Below, piece after piece: positions 30,242-39,743 of a stretch of DNA of 64,000 nt. The notes under the pieces are model-generated. The model was not told the origin of the DNA, made no database searches, and saw only the letters and a program-made list of their open reading frames with translations. Both the position numbers and the translations under genes were made by a program. Source of the stretch: Sabulicella glaciei. Lineage in GTDB: Bacteria > Pseudomonadota > Alphaproteobacteria > Acetobacterales > Acetobacteraceae. The DNA is taken from positions 55,060-119,059 of the forward strand of contig NZ_JAPFQI010000014.1 in the NCBI RefSeq assembly GCF_026183895.1, read 5' to 3'. Every line of letters starts with the position of its first letter. The stretch's first letter is position 1.

Positions 30242-30781
30242 ATGACGCCCGAACGCCCCCCACTCGAACGTCCCCGGCACGAAGGGCTCGACGCCCGCAT
30301 CGCCGACCTCGTCGCCCCCACGATCGAGCACATGGGCTATGAGCTCGTGCGCGTGCAGGTCAGCGGCAAGGAGCGCCCGGTCGTCCAGATCATGGCCGAC
30401 CGCGCCGACGGCACGCCCTTCACGGTGGAGGATTGCGAGCAGATCAGCCATGCGGTCGGCGCCGTGCTCGACGTGTCCGACCCCATCAAGGCCGAATGGA
30501 CGCTCGAGGTGTCCTCGCCCGGCATCGACCGCCCGCTGACCCGCGCCAAGGACTGGGAGCGCTTCGCCGGCCACGTCGCGACGGTGGAGATGCTGGTGCC
30601 GCTGGACGGACGCAAGCGCTTCCGCGGCATCGTGCTGGGCGCGGACGCGGAGAATGCGCGGCTGCGCCTGGACGAGGGCGGCGACATCACCCTGCCCCGC
30701 GCCGGCATGCGCCGCGCGAAGCTCGTGCTCACCGACGAACTCATCGCCGCCGCCGCGGCGCAGACCCAAGGGAAGAACTGA
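30242..30781 (+). CDS. rimP: Ribosome maturation factor RimP
   Basis: A 179-residue 30S maturation factor. The N-terminal domain has [20 protein letters not shown] and [20 protein letters not shown], then [20 protein letters not shown]. The central signature is [20 protein letters not shown]. The C-terminal SH3-like domain has [20 protein letters not shown]. First gene of the classical rimP-nusA-ylxR-infB-rbfA-truB-rpsO operon, two bases before nus[16 protein letters not shown] carries about 15 extra N-terminal residues relative to short family members. No strong Shine-Dalgarno sequence is visible. Confidence 0.96.
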   Translation: MTPERPPLERPRHEGLDARIADLVAPTIEHMGYELVRVQVSGKERPVVQIMADRADGTPFTVEDCEQISHAVGAVLDVSDPIKAEWTLEVSSPGIDRPLTRAKDWERFAGHVATVEMLVPLDGRKRFRGIVLGADAENARLRLDEGGDITLPRAGMRRAKLVLTDELIAAAAAQTQGKN

Positions 30782-30782
30782 C

Positions 30783-32318
30783 ATGGCCCTCGAGATCGCG
30801 CCCCCGCGCCCGGAGTTCCTCCAGGTCGCAGAAGCCGTCGCGCGCGAGAAGATGATCGAGAAGGAGGAGGTGCTGGAGGCGATGGAGCTGGCCATGGGCC
30901 GCGCCGGTCGCCAGACCTACGGCATCAACAAGGACATCCGCGCCGAGATCGACCGCAAGAACGGCGCCGTGAAGCTTTCCCGCTGGACGCTGGTCGTCGA
31001 TGACGACGCGGTGGAGGACGAGGAAACGCAGATGCCACTGCGCATCGCGCAGAAGGTGAAGCCCGGCATCCAGGCCGGCGAGTACATCGTCGACCCGCTT
31101 CCCCCCATCGATTTCGGCCGCATCGGCGCACAGACCGCGAAGCAGGTCATCGTGCAGCGCGTGCGCGAGGTGGAGCGCAAGAAGCAGTTCGAGGAGTTCA
31201 AGGACCGCGTCGGCGAGATCATCAACGGCACGGTGAAGCGCACCGAGTACGGCAACCTGATGGTGGAGCTGGGCGGCCGCGCGGAGGCGCTGCTGCGCCG
31301 CGACGAAACCATCCCCCGCGAAGCCTTCAAGAACGGCGACCGCGTGCGCGCCTACATCTATGACGTGCGCGAGGAGCCGCGGGGCCCGCAGATCTTCCTG
31401 TCGCGCACCCATCCCGGCTTCCTCGCCAAGCTCTTCGCGCAGGAAGTGCCCGAGATCTACGAGGGCATCATCGAGATCAAGGCCGTGGCGCGCGACCCCG
31501 GCTCCCGCGCCAAGATGGCGGTGATCTCGCGCGATGCCTCCATCGACCCCGTCGGCGCCTGCGTCGGCATGCGCGGCTCGCGCGTGCAAGCGGTGGTGGC
31601 GGAGCTGCAGGGCGAGAAGATCGACATCATCCCCTGGTCCTCCGACATCGCCACCTTCATCGTGAACGCGATGGCTCCGGCCGAGGTCAGCAAGGTGGTG
31701 CTGGACGACGAGGGCAAGCGCGTCGAGGTGGTGGTGCCGGACGAGCAGCTTTCGCTGGCCATCGGCCGGCGCGGCCAGAACGTGCGCCTCGCCTCCCAGC
31801 TGACGCGCTACGACATCGACATCCTGACCGAGGCGGGCGAGAGCGAGCGCCGCCAGGAAGACTTCCGCAAGCGCTCCGGCCTGTTCGTCGAGGGGCTGGA
31901 CGTGGACGACGTGATCGCCGGCCTGCTGGTGACGGAAGGCTACGGCTCGATCGAGGAGATCGTCGAGGTCGATGACGAGGAGCTGGCCTCCATCGAGGGC
32001 TTCGACGAGAACATCGCCGCGGAGCTGAAGCGCCGCGCCGTCGCCTTCCTGGAGCTGAAGGAGGTCGAGGCCGACCAGAAGCGCGTGGAGTTGGGCGTCT
32101 CGGACGAGCTGGTGGAGCTGGGTTCCTTCACGGCTGCCATGCTGGTGACGCTGGGCGAGAAGGGCGTGAAGACCCTCGACGACCTCGCCGATCTCGCCTC
32201 CGACGAGCTTGTCGAAATGCTCGGCGAGGACCAGATGGACGAGGAGACGGCGAACGCGATCATCATGGCCGCGCGCGCCCATTGGTTCGGGGAAGAGGGT
32301 GAACCCCAGAACGGATGA
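30783..32318 (+). CDS. nusA: Transcription termination/antitermination factor NusA
   Basis: A 511-residue RNA polymerase-associated factor. The N-terminal domain (1-130) begins [20 protein letters not shown]. The S1 domain (about 135-200) has [22 protein letters not shown]1 and KH2 follow with [20 protein letters not shown], then [20 protein letters not shown] and [20 protein letters not shown]. Two C-terminal acidic helix-hairpin repeats (about 365-500) include [20 protein letters not shown] and [20 protein letters not shown], as in proteobacterial NusA. It acts in pausing, termination and rRNA antitermination. Its 3' end overlaps the GTG start of the ylxR-like gene by 20 bases. Confidence 0.98.
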   Translation: MALEIAPPRPEFLQVAEAVAREKMIEKEEVLEAMELAMGRAGRQTYGINKDIRAEIDRKNGAVKLSRWTLVVDDDAVEDEETQMPLRIAQKVKPGIQAGEYIVDPLPPIDFGRIGAQTAKQVIVQRVREVERKKQFEEFKDRVGEIINGTVKRTEYGNLMVELGGRAEALLRRDETIPREAFKNGDRVRAYIYDVREEPRGPQIFLSRTHPGFLAKLFAQEVPEIYEGIIEIKAVARDPGSRAKMAVISRDASIDPVGACVGMRGSRVQAVVAELQGEKIDIIPWSSDIATFIVNAMAPAEVSKVVLDDEGKRVEVVVPDEQLSLAIGRRGQNVRLASQLTRYDIDILTEAGESERRQEDFRKRSGLFVEGLDVDDVIAGLLVTEGYGSIEEIVEVDDEELASIEGFDENIAAELKRRAVAFLELKEVEADQKRVELGVSDELVELGSFTAAMLVTLGEKGVKTLDDLADLASDELVEMLGEDQMDEETANAIIMAARAHWFGEEGEPQNG

Positions 32319-33000
32319 CCCCGACCGCGAGCGGGGGCCGCTCCGCCGCTGCATCGTTTCGCGCGAGACCCGCCCGAAGGAGGAGATGATCCGCTTCGTG
32401 CTGGGACCATCGCGGGAGTTGGTTCCCGATCCGGGTGGACGTTTGCCCGGCCGGGGACTATGGTTGACGGCGCAGGACGAGATTCTCCGGAAGGCCCTGA
32501 AGACAGGCGCCTTCGCGAAGGCGGCGCGGGGGCCGGTCCAGGTCCCGGATCAACTGGCGCAGCTGGTGATCCGGATGCTCCAGGCCCGCATCCGCGACTT
32601 CCTCGGTTTTGCCCGCCGCGGCGGGGAGGCGGTGGCCGGACGGGAGGCGGTGCTGGAGTGGCTCAGGACGCGCGAGGTCGCGTTCCTGCTCCAGGCCTCG
32701 GACGGCAGCCCGGCGGAACGGGATCGGCTGGTGGGCAGGCGGGAAATCCCGGTCTACACCCCGCTGTCCGGTGCCGAGCTGGGGTCCGTCTTCGGCAGGG
32801 ACCGCGCGGTTCACGTGGCGGTGCTGCCGGGGCGCCTGGCGGGTTCGTTGCAGGCGGAGGCGGCGCGACTGGCTGGCCTCCTGCCCGCAGGTCCGGGATC
32901 GGCCGCGGCGGAAGCCGGGGGGCACGGATCCCGGCCGCAGGAGTTTGGGCCGGATGCGCCGGCGGCAGGGGCCGCAGGCGCGAATCCGACCCTCGATTGA
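32299..33000 (+). CDS. YlxR (DUF448) RNA-binding domain fused to an L7Ae-like domain
   Basis: A 233-residue fusion. The YlxR domain (about 10-85) has [20 protein letters not shown] and [20 protein letters not shown], including the GRGLW signature. The second domain (about 100-200) is L7Ae/L30e-like: [20 protein letters not shown] and [20 protein letters not shown]. The C-terminus is an Ala/Gly/Pro-rich tail. Alphaproteobacterial YlxR proteins commonly have this two-domain form. The GTG at 32299 overlaps the end of nusA and is preceded by GGGGAAGAG. Position between nusA and infB is conserved across bacteria; the function is RNA binding or rnpB-related regulation in other species. Confidence 0.93.
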   Translation: MNPRTDDPDRERGPLRRCIVSRETRPKEEMIRFVLGPSRELVPDPGGRLPGRGLWLTAQDEILRKALKTGAFAKAARGPVQVPDQLAQLVIRMLQARIRDFLGFARRGGEAVAGREAVLEWLRTREVAFLLQASDGSPAERDRLVGRREIPVYTPLSGAELGSVFGRDRAVHVAVLPGRLAGSLQAEAARLAGLLPAGPGSAAAEAGGHGSRPQEFGPDAPAAGAAGANPTLD

Positions 33001-33058
33001 CAGGTTTCGTGCCGGTTCCCAGGAACCGGCCGCAAGGGAATGTGGTTCGGAACGGCGA

Positions 33059-35815
33059 ATGAGCGACCAGAATGATCAGGATGCGGCCAAGAGCCGGTTG
33101 AGCCTTCGCCCGGCGGGCCGCCTGGAGCTGAACAAGACCGTCGACGCGGGCAGCGTCCGGCAGAGCTTCAGCCACGGCCGCTCCAAGGTGGTGCAGGTCG
33201 AGGTGGTGAAGAAGCGCACCCCGGGCGCGGCCCCCGCCCCGACGGGCGGCGCGCGTCCGCCCAGCGGCTCCCCGCGCGCCGTGCCGCCCGGCAGCAAGGC
33301 CCAGCCCCCGTCCCGCCCCTCCGGTCCCGGCGGCCGTCCGCTGACCGCGGCCGAGCTGGCGACGCGCCAGCGCGTGCTGGAGGAGCAGCGCCGCCTGGAG
33401 GCCCAGCGCGAGCGCGAGCAGCGCGAGCAGCAGGCCCTGATGTTGCGCTCCGCTGCCGAGGAGGCCGCTCGCCGCGAGGAAGAAACGCGCCGCCGCGAGG
33501 AAGAGGAAGCGCAGGCCCGCGCCGAGGCGGAGGCCGAAGCCAAGGCTGCCGAGCGCGCGGCCAAGCGCGAGGCCGAGGCCCGGGTGGCCCCGCCGCCAGC
33601 CCAGCCCGCGCCGAAGCCCGCCGCTGCCACGCCCACCGCGCCTGCGACGCCGCCCGCCCCCGCTGCTGCCCCGGCCGAGACCGCGCGTCCGCGCGTGACG
33701 CCGCTCGCGGCCCGTGCGCAGATGGCGCCGCTGCGCCAGACGCCGGCTCCCTCTGGGCCGTCCTCGCGCTTGTCCCTTACCCCCCGTGCCCGCGAAGGCG
33801 AGGAGGATGACCGTCGCGGCCCGCCGCGCCGCCCGGGCGGTGGCCCCGGCGGTCCGGCCGGCTTGCGCCGCCCTGCGGGCCCGCCGCCGAAGAAGACCCC
33901 CCTCGCCGGCCCGCGCCGCGAGGGAAGGATCGACGTCAACGCCGCGCTTGAGGGCGAGGACGACCGTTCCCGCTCCATCGCCTCCATCCGCCGCGCCCGC
34001 GAGCGCGAGCGGCGGCAGGCCGAGCTGGCCCGCCTGCGCTCGGGCCAGGAGCGCGTGGTGCGCGACGTGGTGATCCCCGAGACCATCACTGTGCAGGAAC
34101 TGGCGAACCGCATGGCCGCCCGTGGCGGCGAGGTGGTGAAGGCCCTGTTCCGCATGGGCGTGATGGCCACGCTGACGCAGAGCGTGGACGCCGACACGGC
34201 GGAGCTGGTCGCGCAGGAATTTGGCCACCGCGTGAAGCGCGTCGCCGAGGACGACATCGAGACGGGCCTGGAAGGCGCGGTGGACGAGGAAGGGGAGATG
34301 CTGCCCCGCCCGCCCGTCGTGACCATCATGGGCCACGTCGACCACGGCAAGACCTCGCTGCTCGACGCGCTCCGCAAGACGGACGTGGCGGCGCGGGAGG
34401 CCGGCGGCATCACCCAGCACATCGGCGCCTATCAGGTCGAGGTGCCGGGCGGCGGCAAGGTCACCTTCATCGACACGCCGGGCCACGAGGCCTTCACGGC
34501 GATGCGCGCCCGCGGCGCCTCCGTCACCGACATGGTGGTGCTCGTGGTGGCGGCGGATGACGGCGTGATGCCGCAGACGATCGAGGCCATCAAGCACGCC
34601 CGCGCGGCCGAAGTCCCGCTGATCGTCGCGGTGAATAAGATCGACAAGCAGGGCGTGAACCTGGACCGCGTCCGCAACGAGCTGCTGCAGCACGAGATCG
34701 TGGTGGAGAGCCTGGGCGGCGACGTGCAGGAGATCCAGGTCAGCGCGTTGAAGGGCACCAACCTCGACAAGCTGCTGGAAGCCATCTTGCTACAGGCCGA
34801 GATCCTGGACCTGCGCGCCAACCCGGCCCGCGCCGGCGAGGGCACGGTGATCGAGAGCAAGCTGGACCGCGGCCGCGGCCCGGTGGCGACCGTGCTGGTG
34901 CAGAAGGGCACGCTCAGCACTGGCGACATCGTCGTGGCCGGCTCCGAGTGGGGCCGCGTGCGCGCGCTGGTGGACGACAAGGGCCGCCCGGCCAAGGTCG
35001 CCGGCCCCTCCGCCCCTGTCGAGGTGCTCGGCCTGTCCGGCGTGCCCGGTGCCGGCGAGACGGTGCTGGCCGTGGAAAGCGAGGCCCGCGCCCGTGAGGT
35101 GAGCGAGTTCCGCCAGCGCAAGGCGCGCGAAAAGACGGCGGCGGCGATCAGCGCCGGCCGCGGCACCCTGTCCGACATGCTGGCCCGCATCCAGGCGGGG
35201 CAGCAGAAGGAAGTGGCCGTCGTGGTCAAGGCGGACGTGCAGGGCTCGGCGGAGGCGATCAACGCCACCCTGTCCAAGCTCGGCAACGAGGAGGTGCGCG
35301 TGCGCGTGCTGCACTCGGCGGTCGGCCAGATCACGGAATCCGACGTGCAGCTGGCCAAGGCGTCCAACGCCGTGGTCGTCGCCTTCAACGTCCGCGCCAC
35401 GGCGCAGGCGCGGGAGATGGCGCAGCGCGACGGCGTGGATATCCGCTACTACTCGATCATCTACCAGGTGCAGGACGACATCGAGGCGCTCTACAAGTCC
35501 CGCCTCGCCCCCGTTCAGCGCGAGAACTTCATCGGCTACGCGTCCATCCTGCAGGTCTTCGAGGTCAAGCGCCTCGGCAAGGTGGCCGGTTGCCGCGTGA
35601 CCGAGGGCGTGGTGAAGCGCGGCTGCGGCGTGCGCCTGATCCGCGAGGGCGTCGTGATCCACGAGGGCGAGCTTTCGACGCTGCGCCGCTTCAAGGATGA
35701 CGTGAAGGAAGTCACCAACGGCTACGAGTGTGGCATGGGCTTCCGGAACTACGACGACATCCGCATCGGCGACCAGATCGAGTGCTTCGAGACGGAGACC
35801 GTCGCCGCGGCCTAG
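33059..35815 (+). CDS. infB: Translation initiation factor IF-2
   Basis: A 918-residue initiator-tRNA GTPase. Residues 1-55 form an IF2-associated domain ([20 protein letters not shown]). Residues about 60-310 are a low-complexity linker: Pro/Ala-rich, then Glu/Arg/Ala coiled coil ([20 protein letters not shown]). IF2_N follows ([20 protein letters not shown]). The G domain has G1 [21 protein letters not shown]2 [15 protein letters not shown]3 [17 protein letters not shown]4 [10 protein letters not shown] and G5 [13 protein letters not shown]. Domains II-IV carry the rest to [18 protein letters not shown] 33059 is assigned from the [18 protein letters not shown] start. A downstream 160-base spacer with three stem-loops separates it from rbfA. 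Confidence 0.98.
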   Translation: MSDQNDQDAAKSRLSLRPAGRLELNKTVDAGSVRQSFSHGRSKVVQVEVVKKRTPGAAPAPTGGARPPSGSPRAVPPGSKAQPPSRPSGPGGRPLTAAELATRQRVLEEQRRLEAQREREQREQQALMLRSAAEEAARREEETRRREEEEAQARAEAEAEAKAAERAAKREAEARVAPPPAQPAPKPAAATPTAPATPPAPAAAPAETARPRVTPLAARAQMAPLRQTPAPSGPSSRLSLTPRAREGEEDDRRGPPRRPGGGPGGPAGLRRPAGPPPKKTPLAGPRREGRIDVNAALEGEDDRSRSIASIRRARERERRQAELARLRSGQERVVRDVVIPETITVQELANRMAARGGEVVKALFRMGVMATLTQSVDADTAELVAQEFGHRVKRVAEDDIETGLEGAVDEEGEMLPRPPVVTIMGHVDHGKTSLLDALRKTDVAAREAGGITQHIGAYQVEVPGGGKVTFIDTPGHEAFTAMRARGASVTDMVVLVVAADDGVMPQTIEAIKHARAAEVPLIVAVNKIDKQGVNLDRVRNELLQHEIVVESLGGDVQEIQVSALKGTNLDKLLEAILLQAEILDLRANPARAGEGTVIESKLDRGRGPVATVLVQKGTLSTGDIVVAGSEWGRVRALVDDKGRPAKVAGPSAPVEVLGLSGVPGAGETVLAVESEARAREVSEFRQRKAREKTAAAISAGRGTLSDMLARIQAGQQKEVAVVVKADVQGSAEAINATLSKLGNEEVRVRVLHSAVGQITESDVQLAKASNAVVVAFNVRATAQAREMAQRDGVDIRYYSIIYQVQDDIEALYKSRLAPVQRENFIGYASILQVFEVKRLGKVAGCRVTEGVVKRGCGVRLIREGVVIHEGELSTLRRFKDDVKEVTNGYECGMGFRNYDDIRIGDQIECFETETVAAA

Positions 35816-35849
35816 GCCGCGGCAGTTTCCCTGCCCTCAGACGCCGGGC

Positions 35850-35938
35850 GGCGGCTTTAGCCGCCTGGGCTGAACGCGCCGCCACGGTTTCGTGCGCGGC
35901 GCGTTCAGCCTGGGCGCGCCGGCCGCCGTGCGGCCGGC
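35850..35938. repeat. Three consecutive stem-loops between infB and rbfA
   Basis: Hairpin 1 is GGCGGC-TTTA-GCCGCC (35850-35865). Hairpin 2 has 15-bp arms, GGCTGAACGCGCCGC (35868-35882) and its complement (35896-35910), closed by an inner CACG/CGTG stem. Hairpin 3 is GCCGGCCGC-CGT-GCGGCCGGC (35918-35938). The array fills most of the spacer inside an operon and has no T-run. It could be an RNA-processing or stabilising site or a REP-type extragenic palindrome. Confidence 0.7.
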
Positions 35939-35976
35939 TTCTCACAGCGGGGTCCCAATCCCCGGAAGGAGTTCCC

Positions 35977-36399
35977 ATGGCCAACAAGCGCCCCCATCAT
36001 GACCCCGCCCAGGGCCCATCCCAGCGCCAGCTTCGCGTCGCGGAGGAGGTGCGCCACGCCCTCGCCTCCGTGATCGAGCGCGGCGACTGGCAGGACGAGG
36101 CCCTGTGGGGCGTTCCCATCACGGTCACCGAGGTTCGCGCCTCGCCGGACCTCAAGCACATGACGGCCTTCGTGTCCGGGCTGGGCCGCGACCTCGCGCC
36201 GGACAAGATGGCGGCGCTGAAGGCCAATGCCCCCTGGCTGCGCCAGCAGGTGGCGCGGCGGGTGCGGCTGAAATTCGCCCCCGAGATCCATTTCCAGCCC
36301 GACACGGCGCTGGACCACGCCGTGCGGATGAGCGCGCTGATGCGCCAGCCCGAGATCGCGCGCGACCTTCAAAAGAAAGACGAGGACGGGGATGCGTAA
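35977..36399 (+). CDS. rbfA: Ribosome-binding factor A
   Basis: A 140-residue 30S maturation factor needed for 16S rRNA processing and cold growth. The KH-like fold is shown by SQRQLRVAEEVRHALASVIE, ITVTEVRASPDLKHMTAFVS and WLRQQVARRVRLKFAPEIHF, then QPDTALDHAVRMSALM. GGAAGGA lies seven bases before the ATG. It is separated from infB by the stem-loop array and overlaps truB by eight bases, so rbfA and truB are translationally coupled. The C-terminus is short and acidic/basic ([10 protein letters not shown]). Confidence 0.97.
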   Translation: MANKRPHHDPAQGPSQRQLRVAEEVRHALASVIERGDWQDEALWGVPITVTEVRASPDLKHMTAFVSGLGRDLAPDKMAALKANAPWLRQQVARRVRLKFAPEIHFQPDTALDHAVRMSALMRQPEIARDLQKKDEDGDA

Positions 36400-37333
36400 C
36401 TTCCGCCGCAAGCCCAAGGGCCGGCCCATCGATGGCTGGCTGATCGTGGACAAGCCCACGGGCATCGGCTCGACAGAGGTGGTGAACATCGCCAAGCGCG
36501 GCTTCCAGGCGCAGAAGGCGGGGCATGGCGGGACGCTGGACCCGCTGGCCACCGGCCTCCTGCCCGTGGCCTTCGGCGCCGCCACCAAGACCGTTCCCTA
36601 CGTGATGGACGGCACCAAGGTGTACCGCTTCACCCTGCGCTTCGGCGAGGCGCGCGACAGCGACGACGCGGACGGGGCGGTGACGGAAACCAGCGACGCC
36701 CGTCCCACGGACGAGGCGATCCAGGCCGCCCTGCCCGCCTTCCGCGGCGACATCATGCAGGTGCCGCCCATCTATTCCGCCATCAAGGTGAATGGGGAGC
36801 GGGCCTACGACCTCGCGCGCGACGGCGTGGCGGTGGAGCTGGAGGCCCGCCCGGCGCGGGTGGACCGCTACGAGCTGATCGAGCGTCCGGATGCCGACAC
36901 CGCCATCTTCGAGGTGCAGTCGGGCAAGGGCGTCTACATGCGTTCCCTGGCGCGCGACCTCGCGCGGGCTGTCGGCACGGTGGGCCACATCGCCGCCCTG
37001 CGCCGGACGCGGGTCGGACCCTTCCACGAGAAGGACGCCGTCGCGCTGGACAAGATCGCCGCTTCGGGCGATACCCCGCCTCCTTCGCTGGACTTCCTTC
37101 TCCCGCTCGCGACCGCGCTGGCCGACATCCCGGCACTGGCCGTCTCGGAAGGGGAGGCCGCGCGTCTCGGCTTCGGCCAGGATCTCAGCCTGGTGGATTT
37201 CATGGGGCGCGTTCCGGACGCCGCCAACCCCGATGGGGGCCTGGTGCGCGTGACGGCGGCAGGACGGTTCGTGGGTCTTTGCCGCCTGGAGGAAGGGCGG
37301 CTGCGGCCCGAGCGTCTGATGGCACAGGCCTGA
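36392..37333 (+). CDS. truB: tRNA pseudouridine(55) synthase TruB
   Basis: A 313-residue pseudouridine synthase that modifies U55 in the T-loop of tRNAs. The catalytic Asp50 lies in [20 protein letters not shown]. Other family motifs are [60 protein letters not shown] and [20 protein letters not shown], then [11 protein letters not shown]. The C-terminal PUA-like segment ends [18 protein letters not shown]. It overlaps rbfA by eight bases and precedes rpsO by 47 bases. Confidence 0.98.
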   Translation: MRNFRRKPKGRPIDGWLIVDKPTGIGSTEVVNIAKRGFQAQKAGHGGTLDPLATGLLPVAFGAATKTVPYVMDGTKVYRFTLRFGEARDSDDADGAVTETSDARPTDEAIQAALPAFRGDIMQVPPIYSAIKVNGERAYDLARDGVAVELEARPARVDRYELIERPDADTAIFEVQSGKGVYMRSLARDLARAVGTVGHIAALRRTRVGPFHEKDAVALDKIAASGDTPPPSLDFLLPLATALADIPALAVSEGEAARLGFGQDLSLVDFMGRVPDAANPDGGLVRVTAAGRFVGLCRLEEGRLRPERLMAQA

Positions 37334-37380
37334 CGGCGCGGCGCACCGGCTTCGCACTCCAGACACAAGGGACACACCCG

Positions 37381-37650
37381 ATGTCGATCACCGCGGAGCG
37401 CCGCACAGCGCTCATCTCCGACTACGCCACCAAGCCCGGCGACACGGGCAGCCCCGAGGTGCAGGTCGCCCTGCTCTCCGAGCGCATCTCCAACCTGACC
37501 GAGCACCTGAAGACCCACGCGAAGGATTTCCATTCGCGCCGTGGCCTGCTGGTCCTGGTCGGCCAGCGCCGTGGCCTGCTGGACTACGTGAAGAAGAAGG
37601 ACCAGGGCCGCTACGAGGCGCTGATCGGCCGTCTCGGCCTGCGCCGCTGA
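37381..37650 (+). CDS. rpsO: 30S ribosomal protein S15
   Basis: An 89-residue primary 16S rRNA-binding protein of the small subunit platform. [40 protein letters not shown] and [20 protein letters not shown], then [20 protein letters not shown], match S15 throughout with no gap. It ends the nusA-infB operon and is followed by a strong bidirectional terminator. pnp, the usual downstream partner, is not here but 8 kb away on the other strand. Confidence 0.99.
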   Translation: MSITAERRTALISDYATKPGDTGSPEVQVALLSERISNLTEHLKTHAKDFHSRRGLLVLVGQRRGLLDYVKKKDQGRYEALIGRLGLRR

Positions 37651-37673
37651 GGCGCTTTCTTCGAGGGATCGGG

Positions 37674-37699
37674 AAAAGGGGGCTTCGGCCCCCTTTTTT
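37674..37699 (+). terminator. Rho-independent terminator after rpsO
   Basis: GGGGGC-TTCG-GCCCCC (37678-37693) is flanked by AAAA and TTTTTT (37694-37699). It is a textbook terminator with a UUCG loop. The reverse strand also has a T-run, so it probably serves convergent trmB too, whose stop codon overlaps the last T. Confidence 0.95.
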
Positions 37700-38370
37700 C
37701 ATGCCCGTTGGAACACCCAGTAGAAGGGCGTCCGCCCCTCGCGCAGCGCCTTCTGCTCGTAGCGCGTCGGCGGCCAGCATTCGGGGCGCAGCGCGACGCA
37801 GCTGACCTGCTCGAAATGCCGCTGGTCGCGGAATGTCTCCATCACCCAATCCTGGTAGGTCGGGTCGTCGCTGGCGATGCGCCATTCCGCGCCCGGCTTT
37901 AGCACGCGCGCCACCACCGGCAGCATGGCCGGATGGACGAAGCGCCGCTTGGCATGGCGCGCCTTGGGCCAGGGGTCCGGGAACATCAGGAACAGGCGCG
38001 ACAGCGACGCATCCGGCAGCGCGGCGATCAGGTCCCGCGCATCCTGCGGCCACAGGAACAGCCGCTCCGGCAATGGTGCCGTCCCCTCCTCGCCGTCGGG
38101 CACCAGCCGCGACAGGAGCGAGCACAGCCCGTTCTCGAACACCTCGCTCGCCACCAGTGTCACCTCGGGATGCGCCGCGTGCTGCGCCAGCGCGTGCTCG
38201 CCGCCGCCGAAGCCGACCTCCAGCCAGAGCGGATCGGGCAAGGGACCCTGCGACGGGTCGAAGCGCAACCGGGGCAAGGTTTCAGCCAGCAGCCTTTCCT
38301 GGCGCGGGCGCAACGGGTGGCCGCGCCGGCGGCCATAGAGCCGCAGCGGGACGCCTTCGGGCAGGGTCAT
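37699..38370 (-). CDS. trmB: tRNA (guanine-N7)-methyltransferase TrmB
   Basis: A 223-residue SAM-dependent enzyme forming m7G46 in the tRNA variable loop. The SAM site is PLWLEVGFGGGEHALAQHAA. The catalytic and tRNA-binding segments are SRLFLMFPDPWPKARHAKRR and FVHPAMLPVVARVLKPGAEW, then IASDDPTYQDWVMETF. The C-terminal signature TRYEQKALREGRTPFYWVFQ is complete. The start MTLPEGVPLRLYGRRRGHPL (38370) has GGGAGAGAAG upstream. It lies downstream of metK on the same strand with a 77-base gap containing a hairpin. Confidence 0.97.
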   Translation of the reverse strand: MTLPEGVPLRLYGRRRGHPLRPRQERLLAETLPRLRFDPSQGPLPDPLWLEVGFGGGEHALAQHAAHPEVTLVASEVFENGLCSLLSRLVPDGEEGTAPLPERLFLWPQDARDLIAALPDASLSRLFLMFPDPWPKARHAKRRFVHPAMLPVVARVLKPGAEWRIASDDPTYQDWVMETFRDQRHFEQVSCVALRPECWPPTRYEQKALREGRTPFYWVFQRA

Positions 38371-38397
38371 CCGGCTTCTCTCCCCCAAGAAATGCAA

Positions 38398-38421
38398 AGG
38401 GCGGGACCGAGGCCCCGCCCT
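38398..38421 (-). terminator. Hairpin after metK
   Basis: AGGGCGGG (38398-38405) pairs with CCCGCCCT (38414-38421) around an eight-base loop. On the minus strand it is followed by TTGCATTTCTTGG. It lies 26-50 bases after the metK stop and may terminate or attenuate before trmB. Confidence 0.55.
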
Positions 38422-38447
38422 CCAGCGCCATCAGGAAGGCGGTGGTG

Positions 38448-39635
38448 TCAGCGGCCGAAAGCGCGCTTCAGCTCGTCCACCAGGTCGGTCTTCTCCCAGG
38501 TGAAGGTGCCCTTCTCCGAGTCGGGCGTGCGGCCGAAATGCCCGTAGGCGGCGGTCGGCACGTAGATCGGGCGGTTCAGGTGCAGGTGCTCGCGGATGCC
38601 GCGCGGCGACAGGTTCACGAGCCCGTCCATCACCTTGGCCAGCTTGGCCTCGTCCACGTCCTTGCCGGTGCCGTGCAGGTCGAAATAGACCGAGAGCGGC
38701 TTCGACACGCCGATCGCGTAGGAGACCTGGATGGTGCAGCGCTCGGCGAGGCCGGCGGCGACCACGTTCTTCGCGACGTAGCGCGCGGCATAGGCGGCCG
38801 AGCGGTCCACCTTGGTCGGGTCCTTGCCGGAGAAGGCGCCGCCGCCATGCGGGGCCGCGCCGCCATAGGTGTCCACGATGATCTTGCGGCCGGTCAGGCC
38901 GCAATCGCCGTCCGGGCCGCCGATCACGAAGGTTCCGGTCGGATTCACGTAGAGCTCGGAATCCGGGCACATCCAGCCCTTGGGCAGGCTGCTCTCGATG
39001 ATGGGCTGCACCATCGTTTTGATCTGCGCCTGCTCCATCCCCTCGACATGCTGGGTGGAGAGCACGACCGAGGTGGCGCCGACCGGCTTGCCGTCCACGT
39101 AGCGCAGCGTCACCTGGGACTTGGCGTCGGGCAGGAGGCCGCGCACCGCCACGTCGTTGGCGCGGCGCATCTCGCTGATGCGGCGCAGGATCAGGTGCGC
39201 GTAGTAGAGCGGCGCGGGCATGAGGTCCGGCGTCTCGGTGCAGGCGTAGCCGAACATGATGCCCTGGTCGCCCGCGCCCTCGTCCTTGTTGCCGGCGGCG
39301 TCCACGCCCTGGGCGATGTGGGCGGACTGGGCATGGAGGTGGCACTCGACGGTGGCATGGCGCCAGTCGAAGCCGTCCTGCTCGTAGCCGATATCCGCCA
39401 CGGCCATGCGGGCCTTGTGCATCAGCAATTCCGGTGTGATGGAGCCGGGGCCGCGCGTCTCGCCGGCGATGACGATGCGGTTCGTCGTGACCAGCGTCTC
39501 GCAGGCCACGCGCGCATAGGGGTCGGCCTCCAGGAAGGTGTCCAGCACGGTGTCGCTGATGCGGTCCGCCACCTTGTCGGGGTGGCCCTCGGAGACGCTC
39601 TCCGAGGTGAACAGGTACTCGCCCTTGTCGCGCAT
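38448..39635 (-). CDS. metK: S-adenosylmethionine synthase MetK
   Basis: A 395-residue methionine adenosyltransferase making SAM from methionine and ATP. The start [20 protein letters not shown] is the family N-terminus. ATP and metal motifs are [14 protein letters not shown] and [20 protein letters not shown], with [20 protein letters not shown] between them. The C-terminal [20 protein letters not shown] and [20 protein letters not shown] are typical. An in-frame GTG at 39680 would add 15 residues and is less likely. No SAM-sensing riboswitch could be recognised upstream; an 11-bp hairpin lies at 39710-39738. Confidence 0.98.
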   Translation of the reverse strand: MRDKGEYLFTSESVSEGHPDKVADRISDTVLDTFLEADPYARVACETLVTTNRIVIAGETRGPGSITPELLMHKARMAVADIGYEQDGFDWRHATVECHLHAQSAHIAQGVDAAGNKDEGAGDQGIMFGYACTETPDLMPAPLYYAHLILRRISEMRRANDVAVRGLLPDAKSQVTLRYVDGKPVGATSVVLSTQHVEGMEQAQIKTMVQPIIESSLPKGWMCPDSELYVNPTGTFVIGGPDGDCGLTGRKIIVDTYGGAAPHGGGAFSGKDPTKVDRSAAYAARYVAKNVVAAGLAERCTIQVSYAIGVSKPLSVYFDLHGTGKDVDEAKLAKVMDGLVNLSPRGIREHLHLNRPIYVPTAAYGHFGRTPDSEKGTFTWEKTDLVDELKRAFGR

Positions 39636-39709
39636 GGCGTGGTTCGGCCTCTTGTCGCTTTGTTGGGTGGAACCGGACACCCCCGGTCGGAGCGCCTGCC
39701 GATGGCGGC

Positions 39710-39738
39710 GCGCCGCACCCCTTGGCAGGGTGCGGCGC
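39710..39738 (-). repeat. 11-bp hairpin between dadA-like gene and metK
   Basis: GCGCCGCACCC and its complement GGGTGCGGCGC flank a seven-base loop, six bases beyond the D-amino-acid dehydrogenase stop codon and 75 bases before metK. No T-run follows on the minus strand, so it could be a terminator stem, an mRNA stabiliser or a metK leader structure. Confidence 0.5.
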
Positions 39739-39743
39739 GGGGG

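Noticed and set aside
39636..39743. SAM-responsive riboswitch upstream of metK
   Set aside because: The region has an 11-bp hairpin, but I could not match SAM-II, SAM-V or SAM/SAH consensus elements. A covariance-model scan would settle it.
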